Part shown: one piece after another, positions 33,490-42,851 of the stretch
Layout of the letters: every line of letters begins with the position of its first letter
Position numbering within the stretch: position 1 is the first letter of the stretch
Assembly (NCBI GenBank): GCA_900110015.1
Contig: FOCD01000002.1
Span: 496,001-560,000 of the forward strand
DNA length: 64,000 nucleotides
Direction of reading: 5' to 3'
Source of the DNA: Terribacillus saccharophilus
GTDB lineage: Bacteria > Bacillota > Bacilli > Bacillales > Amphibacillaceae
Made by a program: the position numbers and the translations under genes
Notes under the pieces: model-generated
The model's input: only the letters and a program-made list of their open reading frames with translations
What the model was told of the DNA's origin: nothing
The model's database searches: none

Positions 33490-34728
33490 TTAGTCGAACT
33501 TGATTGCCCAGCTGCCGTCACGGAAAACGGGTTCGGATGAGTCATCCGCAAAAATACCATCAATGGATAAATCAGCTGATCCAATCATGAAATCAGTATG
33601 TGTCAGACTGTCATTAACTCCATGCTTATCAAGCTCTTCCGCATTCATGGAAGCTCCGCCTTCCAGTGTAGTCGGATAAGCTTTTCCTAAAGCAACGTGA
33701 CAGGAAGCATTTTCATCATACAGCGTATTGTAGAAGATGAGACCAGACTGAGAAATTGGAGATTCATGCGGTACCAATGCGACTTCTCCAAGACGCAAAG
33801 CTCCCTCGTCTGTTTCCAGCAAATGCTTCAATGTCTCCTGGCCTACCTCAGCTTTGTAATCCACAACCTTGCCTTCTTTGAAGGTAAGAGTAAAGTTATC
33901 AATCATATTTCCATCATAAATCAAAGGTTTTTTACTTGTAACAGTTCCATCCACATCGTATTTATGCGGCATTGTGAATACTTCCTCAGTCGGCATATTC
34001 GGATTGAATTCAGTACCGCTTTCGGTAGTAGAAGAACCACCTTTCCAAATATGGCCTTCTGGTAAGCCAATCGTCAAATCTGTTCCTTCAGATTTGAAAT
34101 GAAGCTTTTTGTATCGTTTGCCATTTAATACGTCACGTGCATTATGCAGCGTAGCATTATGTTCTTTCCACGCTTGAATTGGATCGTCCCGATCAACCCG
34201 GACAATTTTAAAAATGGAATCCCAAAGAAGTTTTGTAGCTTCCTCAGCTGATTTCCCTGGGAAGATCTTCTGTGCCCATGCGTCCGTCGGAATAGTTATA
34301 ATCGTCCATGGAACAATATCATTCATTGTATAATGGCGAAGGTGCTGCAATGCTTGTGCAGTAGCTTTTGTTGCTTGCGCTACTTTGTTTCCATCCACAT
34401 CTTTGAGTAGATCAGGGTCAGTGGAACGGATTTGCAGAAGAGCTGCACCCTTCTTCATATAATAAGCACGCTGCTCTACCAGCCAATCAGGAATATCTGT
34501 GAGTACTTCCTCGGATTGATGTTCATATTTCAAAAGCATGAGGGTATCGTCTGACCAATTGATATGTACTTCACTTGCGCCTAGCTCATAAGCACGCTTT
34601 GCAATCAAACGGACAAAATCCGCTCCATCAATCGGCGCCATGATAAATAGCGGCTGATCCTTTTGAATATTCACACCTGTACGTAAGGCGACCTCTGCAT
34701 ATTTTTCTAATAATTCCTTATCTGGCAT
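33490..34728 (-). CDS. M29 family aminopeptidase (AmpS paralogue, copy 2)
   Basis: A 412-residue M29 metallo-aminopeptidase paralogous to the 18.4 kb copy along its whole length; both share MPTEEVFTMPHK/IPTEEVFTMPHK, LVPH-SP-SQSGLIFYNTL and HxDFMIGSADL. The metal-ligand Glu and His residues are conserved in both, so each is probably active. ATG 34728 is preferred over TTG 34737, which is only one base from GGAAGGA. The control region next to it leads into the tandem intergenic repeats. Functional difference between copies is unknown. Confidence 0.92.
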   Translation of the reverse strand: MPDKELLEKYAEVALRTGVNIQKDQPLFIMAPIDGADFVRLIAKRAYELGASEVHINWSDDTLMLLKYEHQSEEVLTDIPDWLVEQRAYYMKKGAALLQIRSTDPDLLKDVDGNKVAQATKATAQALQHLRHYTMNDIVPWTIITIPTDAWAQKIFPGKSAEEATKLLWDSIFKIVRVDRDDPIQAWKEHNATLHNARDVLNGKRYKKLHFKSEGTDLTIGLPEGHIWKGGSSTTESGTEFNPNMPTEEVFTMPHKYDVDGTVTSKKPLIYDGNMIDNFTLTFKEGKVVDYKAEVGQETLKHLLETDEGALRLGEVALVPHESPISQSGLIFYNTLYDENASCHVALGKAYPTTLEGGASMNAEELDKHGVNDSLTHTDFMIGSADLSIDGIFADDSSEPVFRDGSWAIKFD

Positions 34729-34835
34729 TGGAATCAATCCTTCCCATCATTGAATTCAGACTATTCTTCCATTCTAGTAAAGTATGTGCAAATTGGCACG
34801 AAATATGCCTTGCATGTCTAAATGTGTTGCCCTTC

Positions 34836-35089
34836 GCTTTTCGTGTTGTCTAGCTCCAGAAACCAGAAACTGCGCTGTAAGCAATGAATCCCTGCGTGAG
34901 AAAAAGCATCCCACTCCGGGCTCCCTTACTTACCGCTCCGTTTCTAAACGGTTTCTTACACTTTTCTTGGTGTCTAGCTCCAGAAACCAGAAACTGCGCT
35001 GTAAGCAATGAATCCCTGCGTGAGGAAAAGCATCTCACTCCGGCCTCCCTTACTTACCGCTCCGTTTCTAACCGGTTTCTTACGCTTTT
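34836..35089 (-). repeat. Two tandem copies of a ~124-bp intergenic repeat
   Basis: The unit recurs with a 124-base period: GTCTAGCTCCAGAAACC begins at 34848 and again at 34972, followed by AACTGCGCTGTAAGC, CCCTGCGTGAG, CCCTTACTTACCGCTCCG and GGTTTCTTAC. The copies are over 90% alike. Read on the minus strand the unit goes from AAGCGTAAGAAACCG to GGAGCTAGAC and starts directly behind the ABC-F gene stop codon. Two diverged copies lie at 49.8 kb. This stretch holds no gene. Confidence 0.85.
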
Positions 35090-36985
35090 CTATTGTTTCT
35101 GACTTTCGATTTCTTCCACTAGCAGGGACAATGCTTCCCATCGTTCCATCTTTTGTTCCAGTTTTTGTTCCAGATCCTGCTGTTCGGTAAACAGTTCTTG
35201 GACGCGTTCACTGTTACTGCCTGCCTCGATTATCCCTTCGGCACATGCTTCCAGTTTTTCCTCCAGATCAGCAATTTCATCTTCTATCGAATTCCATTCC
35301 TGCTGTTCCTTGTAGGAGAGCTTCTGCTTTTTCTTTTCTTTCTGCGCTTGAACTACTGGCTCCGACTTTGTCTGCTGTAATTTCGGCTGTTCCTGTATCT
35401 TTTCCCGGTACTCGCTATAGTTGCCATAGAACGTTGAGACCGCTCCTGCTCCTTCGAAAAGGATTAACTGATCCACTACTCTGTCAAGGAAATAACGGTC
35501 ATGGGATACAGTTATGACGACACCAGGATAGCTATCTAGATAGTCTTCAAGAATGCCTAATGTTTCTGTGTCCAGATCATTAGTCGGCTCATCAAGGAAT
35601 AAGACATTTGGCTCCTGCATCAATACACGCAGCAAATACAATCTTTTTCTCTCTCCGCCAGACAAACGATGGATATACGTATATTGGTGATTGCGTGGGA
35701 ATAGGAATTGCTCCAGCATCTGTTCTGCCGTAATGATATTTCCATCTGCGGTATGAATGACCTCTGCTACTTCCTTGATATAATCAATGATGCGCAGCTG
35801 CTGGTCCATATCCTGCTGAAGCTGTGTATAATACCCCAGCTTAACAGTCTCTCCAGTCTCCACTTCCCCTGCTGTCGGCTGGATTCTGCCGGCAAGTGTA
35901 TTCAAAAGGGATGTCTTCCCGCTGCCATTAGGACCAATGATACCGATGCGATCACCTGGTTTGAAGAGGAAATCGAAATGACTGAATAACGGTTTATCAC
36001 CGAATTGAACCGTTACGTCTTTTGCTTCCAGCACTTTCTTGCCTAATCGGGCCGCTCCGACCTGGAGATCCAGCTCGTTATCCTGTGTCTGGAATTTGGT
36101 TTCTTTCATCTGTTCTACCCGCTGGATCCGTGCCTTTTGTTTAGTTGTCCGAGCTTTTGCTCCGCGATGCAGCCAAGCAAGCTCCCGGCGCAATGTGTTT
36201 TGATGCTTCTCCTGATCCAGGAGCGTCTGAGCCTTCCGCTCTGCTTTTTTCGTCAAATATGTTTCATAGTTTCCTTCATATTGATAGAGACTTCCCATCT
36301 CTAATTCAAAGATGTGGCTCGTTATCCGGTTCAGGAAATACCGATCATGTGTTACGAGCATAATAGCTCCAGGATAGCTAGGCAAATAACCTTCCAGCCA
36401 TTCAATTGTCTCGTTATCTAGATGGTTTGTCGGCTCATCCAGCAGCAACAAATCCGCAGGCTGAATAAGCGCCTTCGCCAGCGCTACTCTCTTTCGCTGA
36501 CCGCCTGATAGAGTATCGACAGAAGTCGTATAATAATCGACCCCAAGCTTCGTCAGAATTGTTTTTGCCTGAGTACTTGCATCCCATGCATCTTCTGCAT
36601 CCATTTTAGCTTGAAGAGTGAACAGCCGATTTTGAGTCTTAGCGTTATCCGGCTCCTTCTCCAAGTTTGAGAGTGTTTCCTCATATGCACGAATTGTCTG
36701 CAGAATTGGACTAGTTCCGCTAAAAACTTCCTCCAGTACAGTTTTACCTGGAGTCAGTTCTGGTTCCTGAGCTAAATAAGCCAGCTGAAACGTTTTGCTG
36801 TGGTCGATGTTTCCGCTATCTGAACTCTCGATACCAGCCAGGACCTTCAGCAATGTCGACTTTCCAGTTCCATTGACGCCTACCAAACCAATTCTCTCTC
36901 GGCTTTCAATATGGAAGCCGATTTCCTGGAACAGCTGTTTATCTCCATATGTTTTTGTAAGATTTTCTACACTGTAAATACGCAT
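35090..36985 (-). CDS. yfmR: ABC-F family ribosomal ATPase (YfmR/Uup type)
   Basis: A 631-residue protein with two ABC ATPase domains and no membrane segment. First domain: Walker A GVNGTGKSTLLK, signature LSGGQRKRVALAKAL, Walker B LLLLDEPTNHLD. Second: GPNGSGKTSLLN, LSGGERKRLYLLRVL, VLFLDEPTNDLD. The two are joined by the basic ABC-F linker (LRRELAWLHRGAKARTTKQK) that enters the ribosomal E site, and the C terminus is a coiled coil (~560-630), typical of YfmR/Uup, which rescue ribosomes stalled on difficult sequences together with EF-P. ATG 36985 follows AAGGAG. pdxK upstream has its own terminator. Confidence 0.92.
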   Translation of the reverse strand: MRIYSVENLTKTYGDKQLFQEIGFHIESRERIGLVGVNGTGKSTLLKVLAGIESSDSGNIDHSKTFQLAYLAQEPELTPGKTVLEEVFSGTSPILQTIRAYEETLSNLEKEPDNAKTQNRLFTLQAKMDAEDAWDASTQAKTILTKLGVDYYTTSVDTLSGGQRKRVALAKALIQPADLLLLDEPTNHLDNETIEWLEGYLPSYPGAIMLVTHDRYFLNRITSHIFELEMGSLYQYEGNYETYLTKKAERKAQTLLDQEKHQNTLRRELAWLHRGAKARTTKQKARIQRVEQMKETKFQTQDNELDLQVGAARLGKKVLEAKDVTVQFGDKPLFSHFDFLFKPGDRIGIIGPNGSGKTSLLNTLAGRIQPTAGEVETGETVKLGYYTQLQQDMDQQLRIIDYIKEVAEVIHTADGNIITAEQMLEQFLFPRNHQYTYIHRLSGGERKRLYLLRVLMQEPNVLFLDEPTNDLDTETLGILEDYLDSYPGVVITVSHDRYFLDRVVDQLILFEGAGAVSTFYGNYSEYREKIQEQPKLQQTKSEPVVQAQKEKKKQKLSYKEQQEWNSIEDEIADLEEKLEACAEGIIEAGSNSERVQELFTEQQDLEQKLEQKMERWEALSLLVEEIESQKQ

Positions 36986-37006
36986 GCGCTTCTCCTTCCC
37001 GGACAA

Positions 37007-37036
37007 GGAAAAAGCCGCCCGTACAGGCGGCTTTTC
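37007..37036 (-). terminator. Terminator of pdxK in front of yfmR
   Basis: On the minus strand AAAGCCGCC pairs with GGCGGCTTT around a five- to six-base loop, followed by TT and the yfmR ribosome site. It is close enough to yfmR to act as an attenuator for read-through. Confidence 0.8.
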
Positions 37037-37051
37037 CTCATCCATCCCTGC

Positions 37052-37861
37052 TTATTGCTGTGGCATGGACTTTCTGGCACCATGATTGACAGGGCCTACG
37101 TATTGATTAAGCTGGAAGCCTCCGCGAATCGCTTCTGTAATGAATGTCTTCGCTTCATAAATTGCTTCTTTTACACTGCTTCCGTTTGCCAACAGTGCAC
37201 AGATAGCTGCAGAACTTGTACAGCCAGCACCGTGTGTATAAGTCGTATCGACATTCTCACTTTCAAGAATTTCGAAGCTTTCTCCGTCATAAAGCACGTC
37301 AATCGCTTTATCAGTTTCAAGTTTGCTGCCGCCTTTGACAAGGACATATTTTGCACCAAGCGCATGAATCTTCTGCGCCGCTTCTTTCATTTCTTCCACA
37401 GAATGAATCAATGGCATTTGTGCCAGTTTAGCAGCTTCGAACAAGTTCGGTGTAATGACAGTCGCAAGCGGAACCAGTTTCTCCCGAAGACTAACTGTGT
37501 TTTCCGGCTGCAGCTCTTCATCCGCACCTTTACATACCATAACCGGGTCAATGACTACATTTGGGATGTTGTTTTCTTTAATCATGTTTGCAGCCAATTC
37601 GATGATTTCTGGAGAACCTAGCATTCCTGTTTTCACCGCATCAACACCAGCTCCCACTACGATCGTGTTCAACTGTTCTTTTACTGTATTCACATCAACT
37701 GGGAATACTTTATGATGCCAGTTATTATAAGGATCCATTGCAACGATTGTCGTCACAGCAGACATTCCATATACGCCAAATTCCTGCATCGTCTTCAGAT
37801 CCGCTTGGATACCCGCTCCGCCAGAGGAATCTGAGCCTGCAATTGTTAATGCTTTTTTCAT
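37052..37861 (-). CDS. pdxK: Pyridoxine/pyridoxal/pyridoxamine kinase (ThiD-like)
   Basis: A 269-residue ribokinase-fold kinase. [21 protein letters not shown] is the shared ThiD/PdxK substrate loop, [11 protein letters not shown] the central motif, and [20 protein letters not shown] the anion hole with catalytic region, where the cysteine-containing GAGC (instead of GTGC) variant marks the Bacillus PdxK subgroup that phosphorylates B6 vitamers. An HMP kinase role cannot be excluded. ATG 37861 follows AAAGGGGTAAGG. Monocistronic. Confidence 0.88.
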   Translation of the reverse strand: MKKALTIAGSDSSGGAGIQADLKTMQEFGVYGMSAVTTIVAMDPYNNWHHKVFPVDVNTVKEQLNTIVVGAGVDAVKTGMLGSPEIIELAANMIKENNIPNVVIDPVMVCKGADEELQPENTVSLREKLVPLATVITPNLFEAAKLAQMPLIHSVEEMKEAAQKIHALGAKYVLVKGGSKLETDKAIDVLYDGESFEILESENVDTTYTHGAGCTSSAAICALLANGSSVKEAIYEAKTFITEAIRGGFQLNQYVGPVNHGARKSMPQQ

Positions 37862-38101
37862 GTCCCTTACCCCTTTTGCACACATGCTGTCATTTTTTAT
37901 CACTGGTTGTATTATACTCCTTTTCCTCCATCTCTATCAACCAGCCTGCATACCTGCATAGTGAAAGAGTTAACTTTAGATGTATTCTGCTTTATATAAG
38001 GTTTTTCGTCAATATTCCCTCCTTTTACTGGAAAACTATGTTGGATTTGTAATACAATGAATCTAGTTGTTTTTACCTATTTTTTTAGGAGGTTTTCCCT
38101 G

Positions 38102-39706
38102 TTGGAAGAGTATGAATTAGAAGAGTCATATTTAAATAAAAGCTCCGCGCTCCATCGTCGGCATTATGGCCAGTATTTCACTCCCGATAATATTGCAGAC
38201 ATAATGAAACAGTGGGTGTTGCATAATTTGCAAGGTACTCGGCTACTTGACCCTGCTGTTGGTCTGGGGAAGCTAGTCAAAGATATACCAACTACATATG
38301 ATATTGATGCATACGACGAAGACTTAGAGATACTGGAAGCTAACAGGGACTTTTTCTCATCCCACCCATCCATTCAGTTATACACACATGATTTTCTTGT
38401 GGATAGCTGGGACAAAACGTATGACGGTATTATTTGCAACCCCCCTTATATTCCTTTTCGAAACGAAGATGAAAAGGAGATCTATTTAAACTTATTCCGG
38501 CAGAATATGGGCGTCTCGCTTTCTACATATACTAATTTGTACGGTCTATTTATATTGAAAGCTCTGCATCAATTGGATGAAAATGGACGCGCTGCGTTTA
38601 TTGTACCCTCGGACTTCTTGAATGCTAGGTATGGGACGAAAATAAAAGAGTATCTTCTGCAAGATAGCAGCCTGGAAATTATCATCAACACCGATATTCA
38701 AATGGGCTGGTTCAAAGGAGCAGCGACAACTAGTTCTCTGCTGCTATTCGATAAGTCAAACAGAAGTGATACGATTGAGTTTATCCGTACGCAATCCAAT
38801 GAAGAGCTTCAGCAGGCAGCAGTTTATATGTTATCTGATCGGAAAAAGCCTCACGGTATTCTTCATCATCGACAGGAATTGGTTCCCTCTGATAAGTGGA
38901 GATTGCATTTCTACCAGGAAGACCAGCAACGTTTTAAGAACGTGCAGCCGCTCAACCATTTCGCTGCTGCTAAACATGGTATAAAAACTGGTTCAAATCA
39001 GTATTTTTGCTTTAACAACAGCAAGATGCGCCAGTGGAATATTGGCAAGTTGCATTTTCTGCCTTGTATTTCTAAATCAGCTCAATTAAAGGACCCTTTT
39101 TTTACGTACATTAATTACAAGCAGCTCGTGCAAAAGGACGAACAAATGCTTTTGCTGTACGCAGATGATGAGCAATTAGAGGATCATGCACTAGTACAGT
39201 ATTTGGAGGATGGAAAGGCCCATCGAGTTGATCAGCGGCATCTCATCCGCTCCCGCAAACCTTGGTACCGGTATCCTGTTTTGGATGCAGCGCCTATCTT
39301 GGTAAGTGTGTTCAATCGGAAGCAGATACAGTTTGTCCGAAATAAAACTAATGTACGCCATCTGGATCAGTTGATCGGTATTTATCTTTATGAGGAATAT
39401 GAAGAGGATGCAGACCTTTTCATGGCTTATTTCCTCAGTGAAAGAGCGCAGGAGCTGATGGCAAATCCTCATAAGGAATATGGTAAGGATCTGAAGAAAC
39501 TGGAGCCAGATGATTTGAATTCATCCTTAGTCCTGGATGTTCAAGCACTTTCGGAGGAACAGAAACAGGAAATACGCAGTCTTTATGAACGGATTGAATA
39601 TTTAACGACACATGACGGAGATCAGCGTGAATTGGAACATCATTATCAGCTGCTGAATGCATTATTTCATGATTGGATACAACCATATGAGGAAAAGGAG
39701 CTGTAA
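38102..39706 (+). CDS. Orphan N6-adenine DNA methyltransferase (TaqI/Eco57I type)
   Basis: A 534-residue class I SAM-dependent enzyme. TTG 38102, nine bases after AGGAGG, is the start. In order: motif X HYGQYFTPDNIADIM (residues 21-35), SAM motif I RLLDPAVGLGKLV (47-59), acidic motif II IDAYDEDLEILEA, and the catalytic motif IV IICNPPYIPF (NPPY at 113-116), diagnostic for amino-methyltransferases acting on adenine. The C-terminal half (~300-530) looks like a TaqI-type target recognition domain. No restriction, specificity or phage gene adjoins it, so it is either a solitary regulator-type methylase or a relic of an R-M system. Confidence 0.85.
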   Translation: MEEYELEESYLNKSSALHRRHYGQYFTPDNIADIMKQWVLHNLQGTRLLDPAVGLGKLVKDIPTTYDIDAYDEDLEILEANRDFFSSHPSIQLYTHDFLVDSWDKTYDGIICNPPYIPFRNEDEKEIYLNLFRQNMGVSLSTYTNLYGLFILKALHQLDENGRAAFIVPSDFLNARYGTKIKEYLLQDSSLEIIINTDIQMGWFKGAATTSSLLLFDKSNRSDTIEFIRTQSNEELQQAAVYMLSDRKKPHGILHHRQELVPSDKWRLHFYQEDQQRFKNVQPLNHFAAAKHGIKTGSNQYFCFNNSKMRQWNIGKLHFLPCISKSAQLKDPFFTYINYKQLVQKDEQMLLLYADDEQLEDHALVQYLEDGKAHRVDQRHLIRSRKPWYRYPVLDAAPILVSVFNRKQIQFVRNKTNVRHLDQLIGIYLYEEYEEDADLFMAYFLSERAQELMANPHKEYGKDLKKLEPDDLNSSLVLDVQALSEEQKQEIRSLYERIEYLTTHDGDQRELEHHYQLLNALFHDWIQPYEEKEL

Positions 39707-39724
39707 AACAGCTCCTCTTTTTTT
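39696..39724 (+). terminator. Terminator of the methyltransferase gene
   Basis: AGGAGCTG (39696-39703) pairs with CAGCTCCT (39709-39716) and is followed by CTTTTTTT; the loop contains the stop codon. Confidence 0.9.
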
Positions 39725-39799
39725 GGTTGAAAACGCTAAACTATTATTAAATTTTTCCGATAGTAGAAATGTAAATGTATAGCTACAAGGGGGATTACA

Positions 39800-40627
39800 T
39801 TGGAAAATAAAATCGAAGCAATAATCACAGCAGTTCCATATATGAAAGCAATCCTTAGAGAAGAAGCAATGATCACTATTTTTGATGCAGAGCATTATCT
39901 GTATTATTCTCCAAGTGCAGATCTAAACTTCCACCACCAAGCTGGAGATTCATTACCTGAAGACTACAAACAGTTCAAGCAAGTCAATCCAGACGGTGTT
40001 ACTATCGTAAAAGTACCGAAAGAGCAATTCGGCGTACCATTTGATAGTATCTCTATCCCGATAAAAGATGATGCCGGAAAGATAATTGGCGGAATGAATT
40101 GCGCAGTGACGACAGCTAAACAAGATTTGTTCAAAGCCATTATCAGCAGTATGGAAAGCGCCACCGATGCTTTACTAGGAAAGATACAGCATATAGCAGC
40201 GCATTCTGAGGAGTTATCTGCAACGACTGAGCAAATCTCTGAAAATACACGTAATACAGTGGCACACTCTGCCAAAATAACTGATATTGCCGGCACGATC
40301 AAAGGTATCAGCGAGCAGACGAATCTTCTTGGCCTCAATGCAGCCATTGAAGCAGCGCGTGTCGGCAGTGCTGGTGCCGGATTTGGTGTTGTGGCTACAG
40401 AAGTTCGCAAGCTCAGTATTGAATCAAAGAATGCAACCGTCAGTATCGAAGAAACACTTCGCGCAATAAAGGATTCCATCAACCGGATGCAAAATGACTT
40501 CCAAGAGATTGCTAGTTCTTCTCAAGAAGAAGCCAAACTAGTAACTGAGTTTATGACCGAAATTGAAACGCTGACAAAAACAGCTGCTGACCTGCGTGAA
40601 TATGCAGAAAAAAATATATTGACATAA
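39800..40627 (+). CDS. yfmS: Soluble chemoreceptor (YfmS-like)
   Basis: A 275-residue methyl-accepting-type protein without membrane helices. The N-terminal ~110 residues ([18 protein letters not shown]-like start, then [14 protein letters not shown]) resemble a PAS/cache-like sensor, followed by a signalling helix and a short receptor hairpin whose tip is [19 protein letters not shown], the CheW/CheA-binding motif. It is the length of YfmS, a soluble receptor that B. subtilis encodes next to yfmR. TTG 39800 is the start, after AAGGGGG. The signal is unknown. Confidence 0.82.
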   Translation: MENKIEAIITAVPYMKAILREEAMITIFDAEHYLYYSPSADLNFHHQAGDSLPEDYKQFKQVNPDGVTIVKVPKEQFGVPFDSISIPIKDDAGKIIGGMNCAVTTAKQDLFKAIISSMESATDALLGKIQHIAAHSEELSATTEQISENTRNTVAHSAKITDIAGTIKGISEQTNLLGLNAAIEAARVGSAGAGFGVVATEVRKLSIESKNATVSIEETLRAIKDSINRMQNDFQEIASSSQEEAKLVTEFMTEIETLTKTAADLREYAEKNILT

Positions 40628-40628
40628 A

Positions 40629-40664
40629 AAAAGACGAGCCTAGCATTAAAGCAGGCTCATCTTA
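40629..40664. terminator. Bidirectional terminator
   Basis: AAGACGAGCCT (40631-40641) pairs with AGGCTCATCTT (40653-40663) with one mismatch/wobble; A7 and T-rich flanks. Confidence 0.85.
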
Positions 40665-40668
40665 CTTT

Positions 40669-41208
40669 TTATTCTTCGAAATTACGACCGTCGTTACGAT
40701 ACCATGGATAATCAGTTCCGAATGCCACTGCCATTTCCTTGGAGCGTTTCAAACGTTCCTTACGGTAGGCAGCACGCTGTGGCGCACCATCATGCAGCCA
40801 CTTCTCTTCCGGGCTCTCCGGAAATACTTCTGGTACTACAATCGGCTGTTTATTGTCATCCAGCGCAACCATCGTTAAAAACGCAGTTGCCGATACCTTT
40901 CTGTCTCCTGTGCGCAAATCCTCTGTCACTGCCTTGACGAATACCTCCATAGAGGTATTATTTGTCCACGTAACAAATGCTTCTACACAGATTGTATCTC
41001 CTACTTTTACAGGTGCAAGGAAATCTACACTGTCAGTTGAAGCTGTAACAACAAGCTGTCTAGCATGGCGGTATGCAGCAATTGCTGCTACGTCATCGAT
41101 ATGAGCCATGAGCGTTCCTCCGAACAGTGTACCGTGATTGTTCGTATCAGGAGGAAGTACATGGGACGTTTTAACTGTCAAAGATGCGATACATGGTTTC
41201 GATTTCAC
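40669..41208 (-). CDS. ykhA: Acyl-CoA thioesterase (hotdog fold, YkhA type)
   Basis: A 179-residue hotdog-fold thioesterase. HVLPPDTNNHGTLFGGTLMAHID supplies the conserved N/H-G-x-x-x-G-G active site, with the catalytic aspartate in the following helix, and VDFLAPVKVGDTICVEA is the family strand. It hydrolyses medium/long-chain acyl-CoA in the cytoplasm. The start is GTG (41206-41208) after AAGGAA. It stands alone between the chemoreceptor and the cardiolipin synthase, possibly contributing to phospholipid turnover. Confidence 0.9.
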   Translation of the reverse strand: MKSKPCIASLTVKTSHVLPPDTNNHGTLFGGTLMAHIDDVAAIAAYRHARQLVVTASTDSVDFLAPVKVGDTICVEAFVTWTNNTSMEVFVKAVTEDLRTGDRKVSATAFLTMVALDDNKQPIVVPEVFPESPEEKWLHDGAPQRAAYRKERLKRSKEMAVAFGTDYPWYRNDGRNFEE

Positions 41209-41239
41209 TATGGGTTCCTTCTTTCCGCCAGACTTTAGG

Positions 41240-42679
41240 CTACAAGATCGGGGAGATCAAACGCGAAAGGGATTCCTTGAAACGGATCCAGTTTGACCTC
41301 TGTTTATATAGTTTATGTGAAAGCTGTGTTGATAATAGGATATCCTCTTCAAATTTTTCTTTCAATACCCCTGCCGTATTTTGATCATATAAAAATGCAT
41401 TCACTTCGAAATTCAGGCGGAAACTTCGGACATCGATATTAGCTGTCCCAACAGAAGATATCTTATCATCAACAACAATCGTCTTCGCATGCAGGAAGCC
41501 ATTTTGATAAATATAAACTTGGGCCCCTGCCTTGATTAAGTCGCCTGCATTCGAGTAAGTTGCCCAATAGACGAATGGATGATCCGGCTTGTTCGGTATC
41601 ATAATCCGGACATCAACCCCTGACAGCACAGCAACCTTCAGTGCATCCGCCAGACTCTCATCCGGTATGAAGTATGGCGTTTGAATATACACATATTTCT
41701 TGGCTGAGAGAATCATCTTGATATAGCCATGCTTGATTTGCTCCCATTCCGAATCAGGTCCGCTTGAGACAATCTGTACCCCCACATTGCCGGCTGGTTC
41801 TGACAAATAATAGCGATCTTCATACTCAATATCATGCCGGGATGCTTGGTTCCAATCCAGAATAAAGCGTGTCTGCATTGCTCTTACGGCTTCTCCGGTA
41901 ATCCGCAGATGCGTATCACGCCAATAACCGAATTTACGATCATATCCTAAATACTCATCCCCGATATTAAAGCCGCCAATATAGCCGACCTTTCCATCGA
42001 TGATTGCCAATTTCCGGTGATTTCGGTGATTGAGCTTCAGATTGATCTTCGGTATGAAGGACGGGAAGAAAGCCTCGATCTCAACACCAGCTTTCACGAG
42101 CCTGCGAACATAGTTCTTTTTGATGCTTCGCGAACCCATGTCGTCATACAAGAAGCGTACTTTCACGCCTTCTTGCGCCTTCTTAATCAGTACATCTGCC
42201 AACCGTTCGCCAAGCTTGTCGCTTCGCACAATATAATACAAAAGGTGGATATGGTCCTTTGCCTGTGAAAGATCATGCAGCAGCGCATGAAACTTCTTCT
42301 GGCCATCCGTGAACAGCTCCACATCATTCCCCTGAGTCAATATCGCATCATCGTTACGCAGATGCATATAGGCAAGGTCTTTGTATTCCTTGACCGCCTC
42401 CTGTTTATAGACGAATGTATCTTCCTCGATGGCACGCAATTGGGCCTGAACTTGTTTCTTAACCCCAAGTCTGGATTTCGTATCCCAGGTGAATATCTTG
42501 CCCGAGAGCTTGCGGCCAAAGAGCAAATAAATCACGAAGCCCGCAACCGGAATAAAAACGAGTACGAGCAGCCATGCCCATGTAACACTGGCATCGCGCC
42601 TTTCCAGGAAAACAATCGCTAGTGCCAGGAGAATATTTATGATAGTTAATAATCCTAATAAATACGCAAATATATGCAC
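41240..42679 (-). CDS. clsA: Cardiolipin synthase (phospholipase D family)
   Basis: A membrane enzyme condensing two phosphatidylglycerols into cardiolipin. Two N-terminal membrane helices (AYLLGLLTIINILLALAIVF and WLLVLVFIPVAGFVIYLLFG) precede the two catalytic HKD motifs: HRNHRKLAIIDGKVGYIGG and HAKTIVVDDKISSVGTANID. GTG at 42679, eight bases after AAGGGAG, is preferred; the ATG at 42706 has no ribosome site. This gives 479 residues, close to the 482 of B. subtilis ClsA. Monocistronic. Confidence 0.93.
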   Translation of the reverse strand: MHIFAYLLGLLTIINILLALAIVFLERRDASVTWAWLLVLVFIPVAGFVIYLLFGRKLSGKIFTWDTKSRLGVKKQVQAQLRAIEEDTFVYKQEAVKEYKDLAYMHLRNDDAILTQGNDVELFTDGQKKFHALLHDLSQAKDHIHLLYYIVRSDKLGERLADVLIKKAQEGVKVRFLYDDMGSRSIKKNYVRRLVKAGVEIEAFFPSFIPKINLKLNHRNHRKLAIIDGKVGYIGGFNIGDEYLGYDRKFGYWRDTHLRITGEAVRAMQTRFILDWNQASRHDIEYEDRYYLSEPAGNVGVQIVSSGPDSEWEQIKHGYIKMILSAKKYVYIQTPYFIPDESLADALKVAVLSGVDVRIMIPNKPDHPFVYWATYSNAGDLIKAGAQVYIYQNGFLHAKTIVVDDKISSVGTANIDVRSFRLNFEVNAFLYDQNTAGVLKEKFEEDILLSTQLSHKLYKQRSNWIRFKESLSRLISPIL

Positions 42680-42851
42680 ATGAGCGTCTCCCTTCATATG
42701 TAGCATATTTCCAATTACCCATACTAATATATAGTATTACATCAAGCATTGACAACTTCTTGTAATCCAAAAGGAACAAAAGTATTGAAAAGCATCAAAC
42801 CCAACCTTACACTTAAATCATACAGAGATAGAAAGAGAGGCTCATAATAAT

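Noticed and set aside
34784-35190. Short ORFs in the gap upstream of ampS copy 2
   Set aside because: They lie inside tandem repeat units, resemble each other only because of the repeat and lack ribosome sites.
38057-39706. A complete restriction-modification system around the methyltransferase
   Set aside because: The flanking genes are pdxK and a chemoreceptor; no endonuclease or specificity subunit is encoded.
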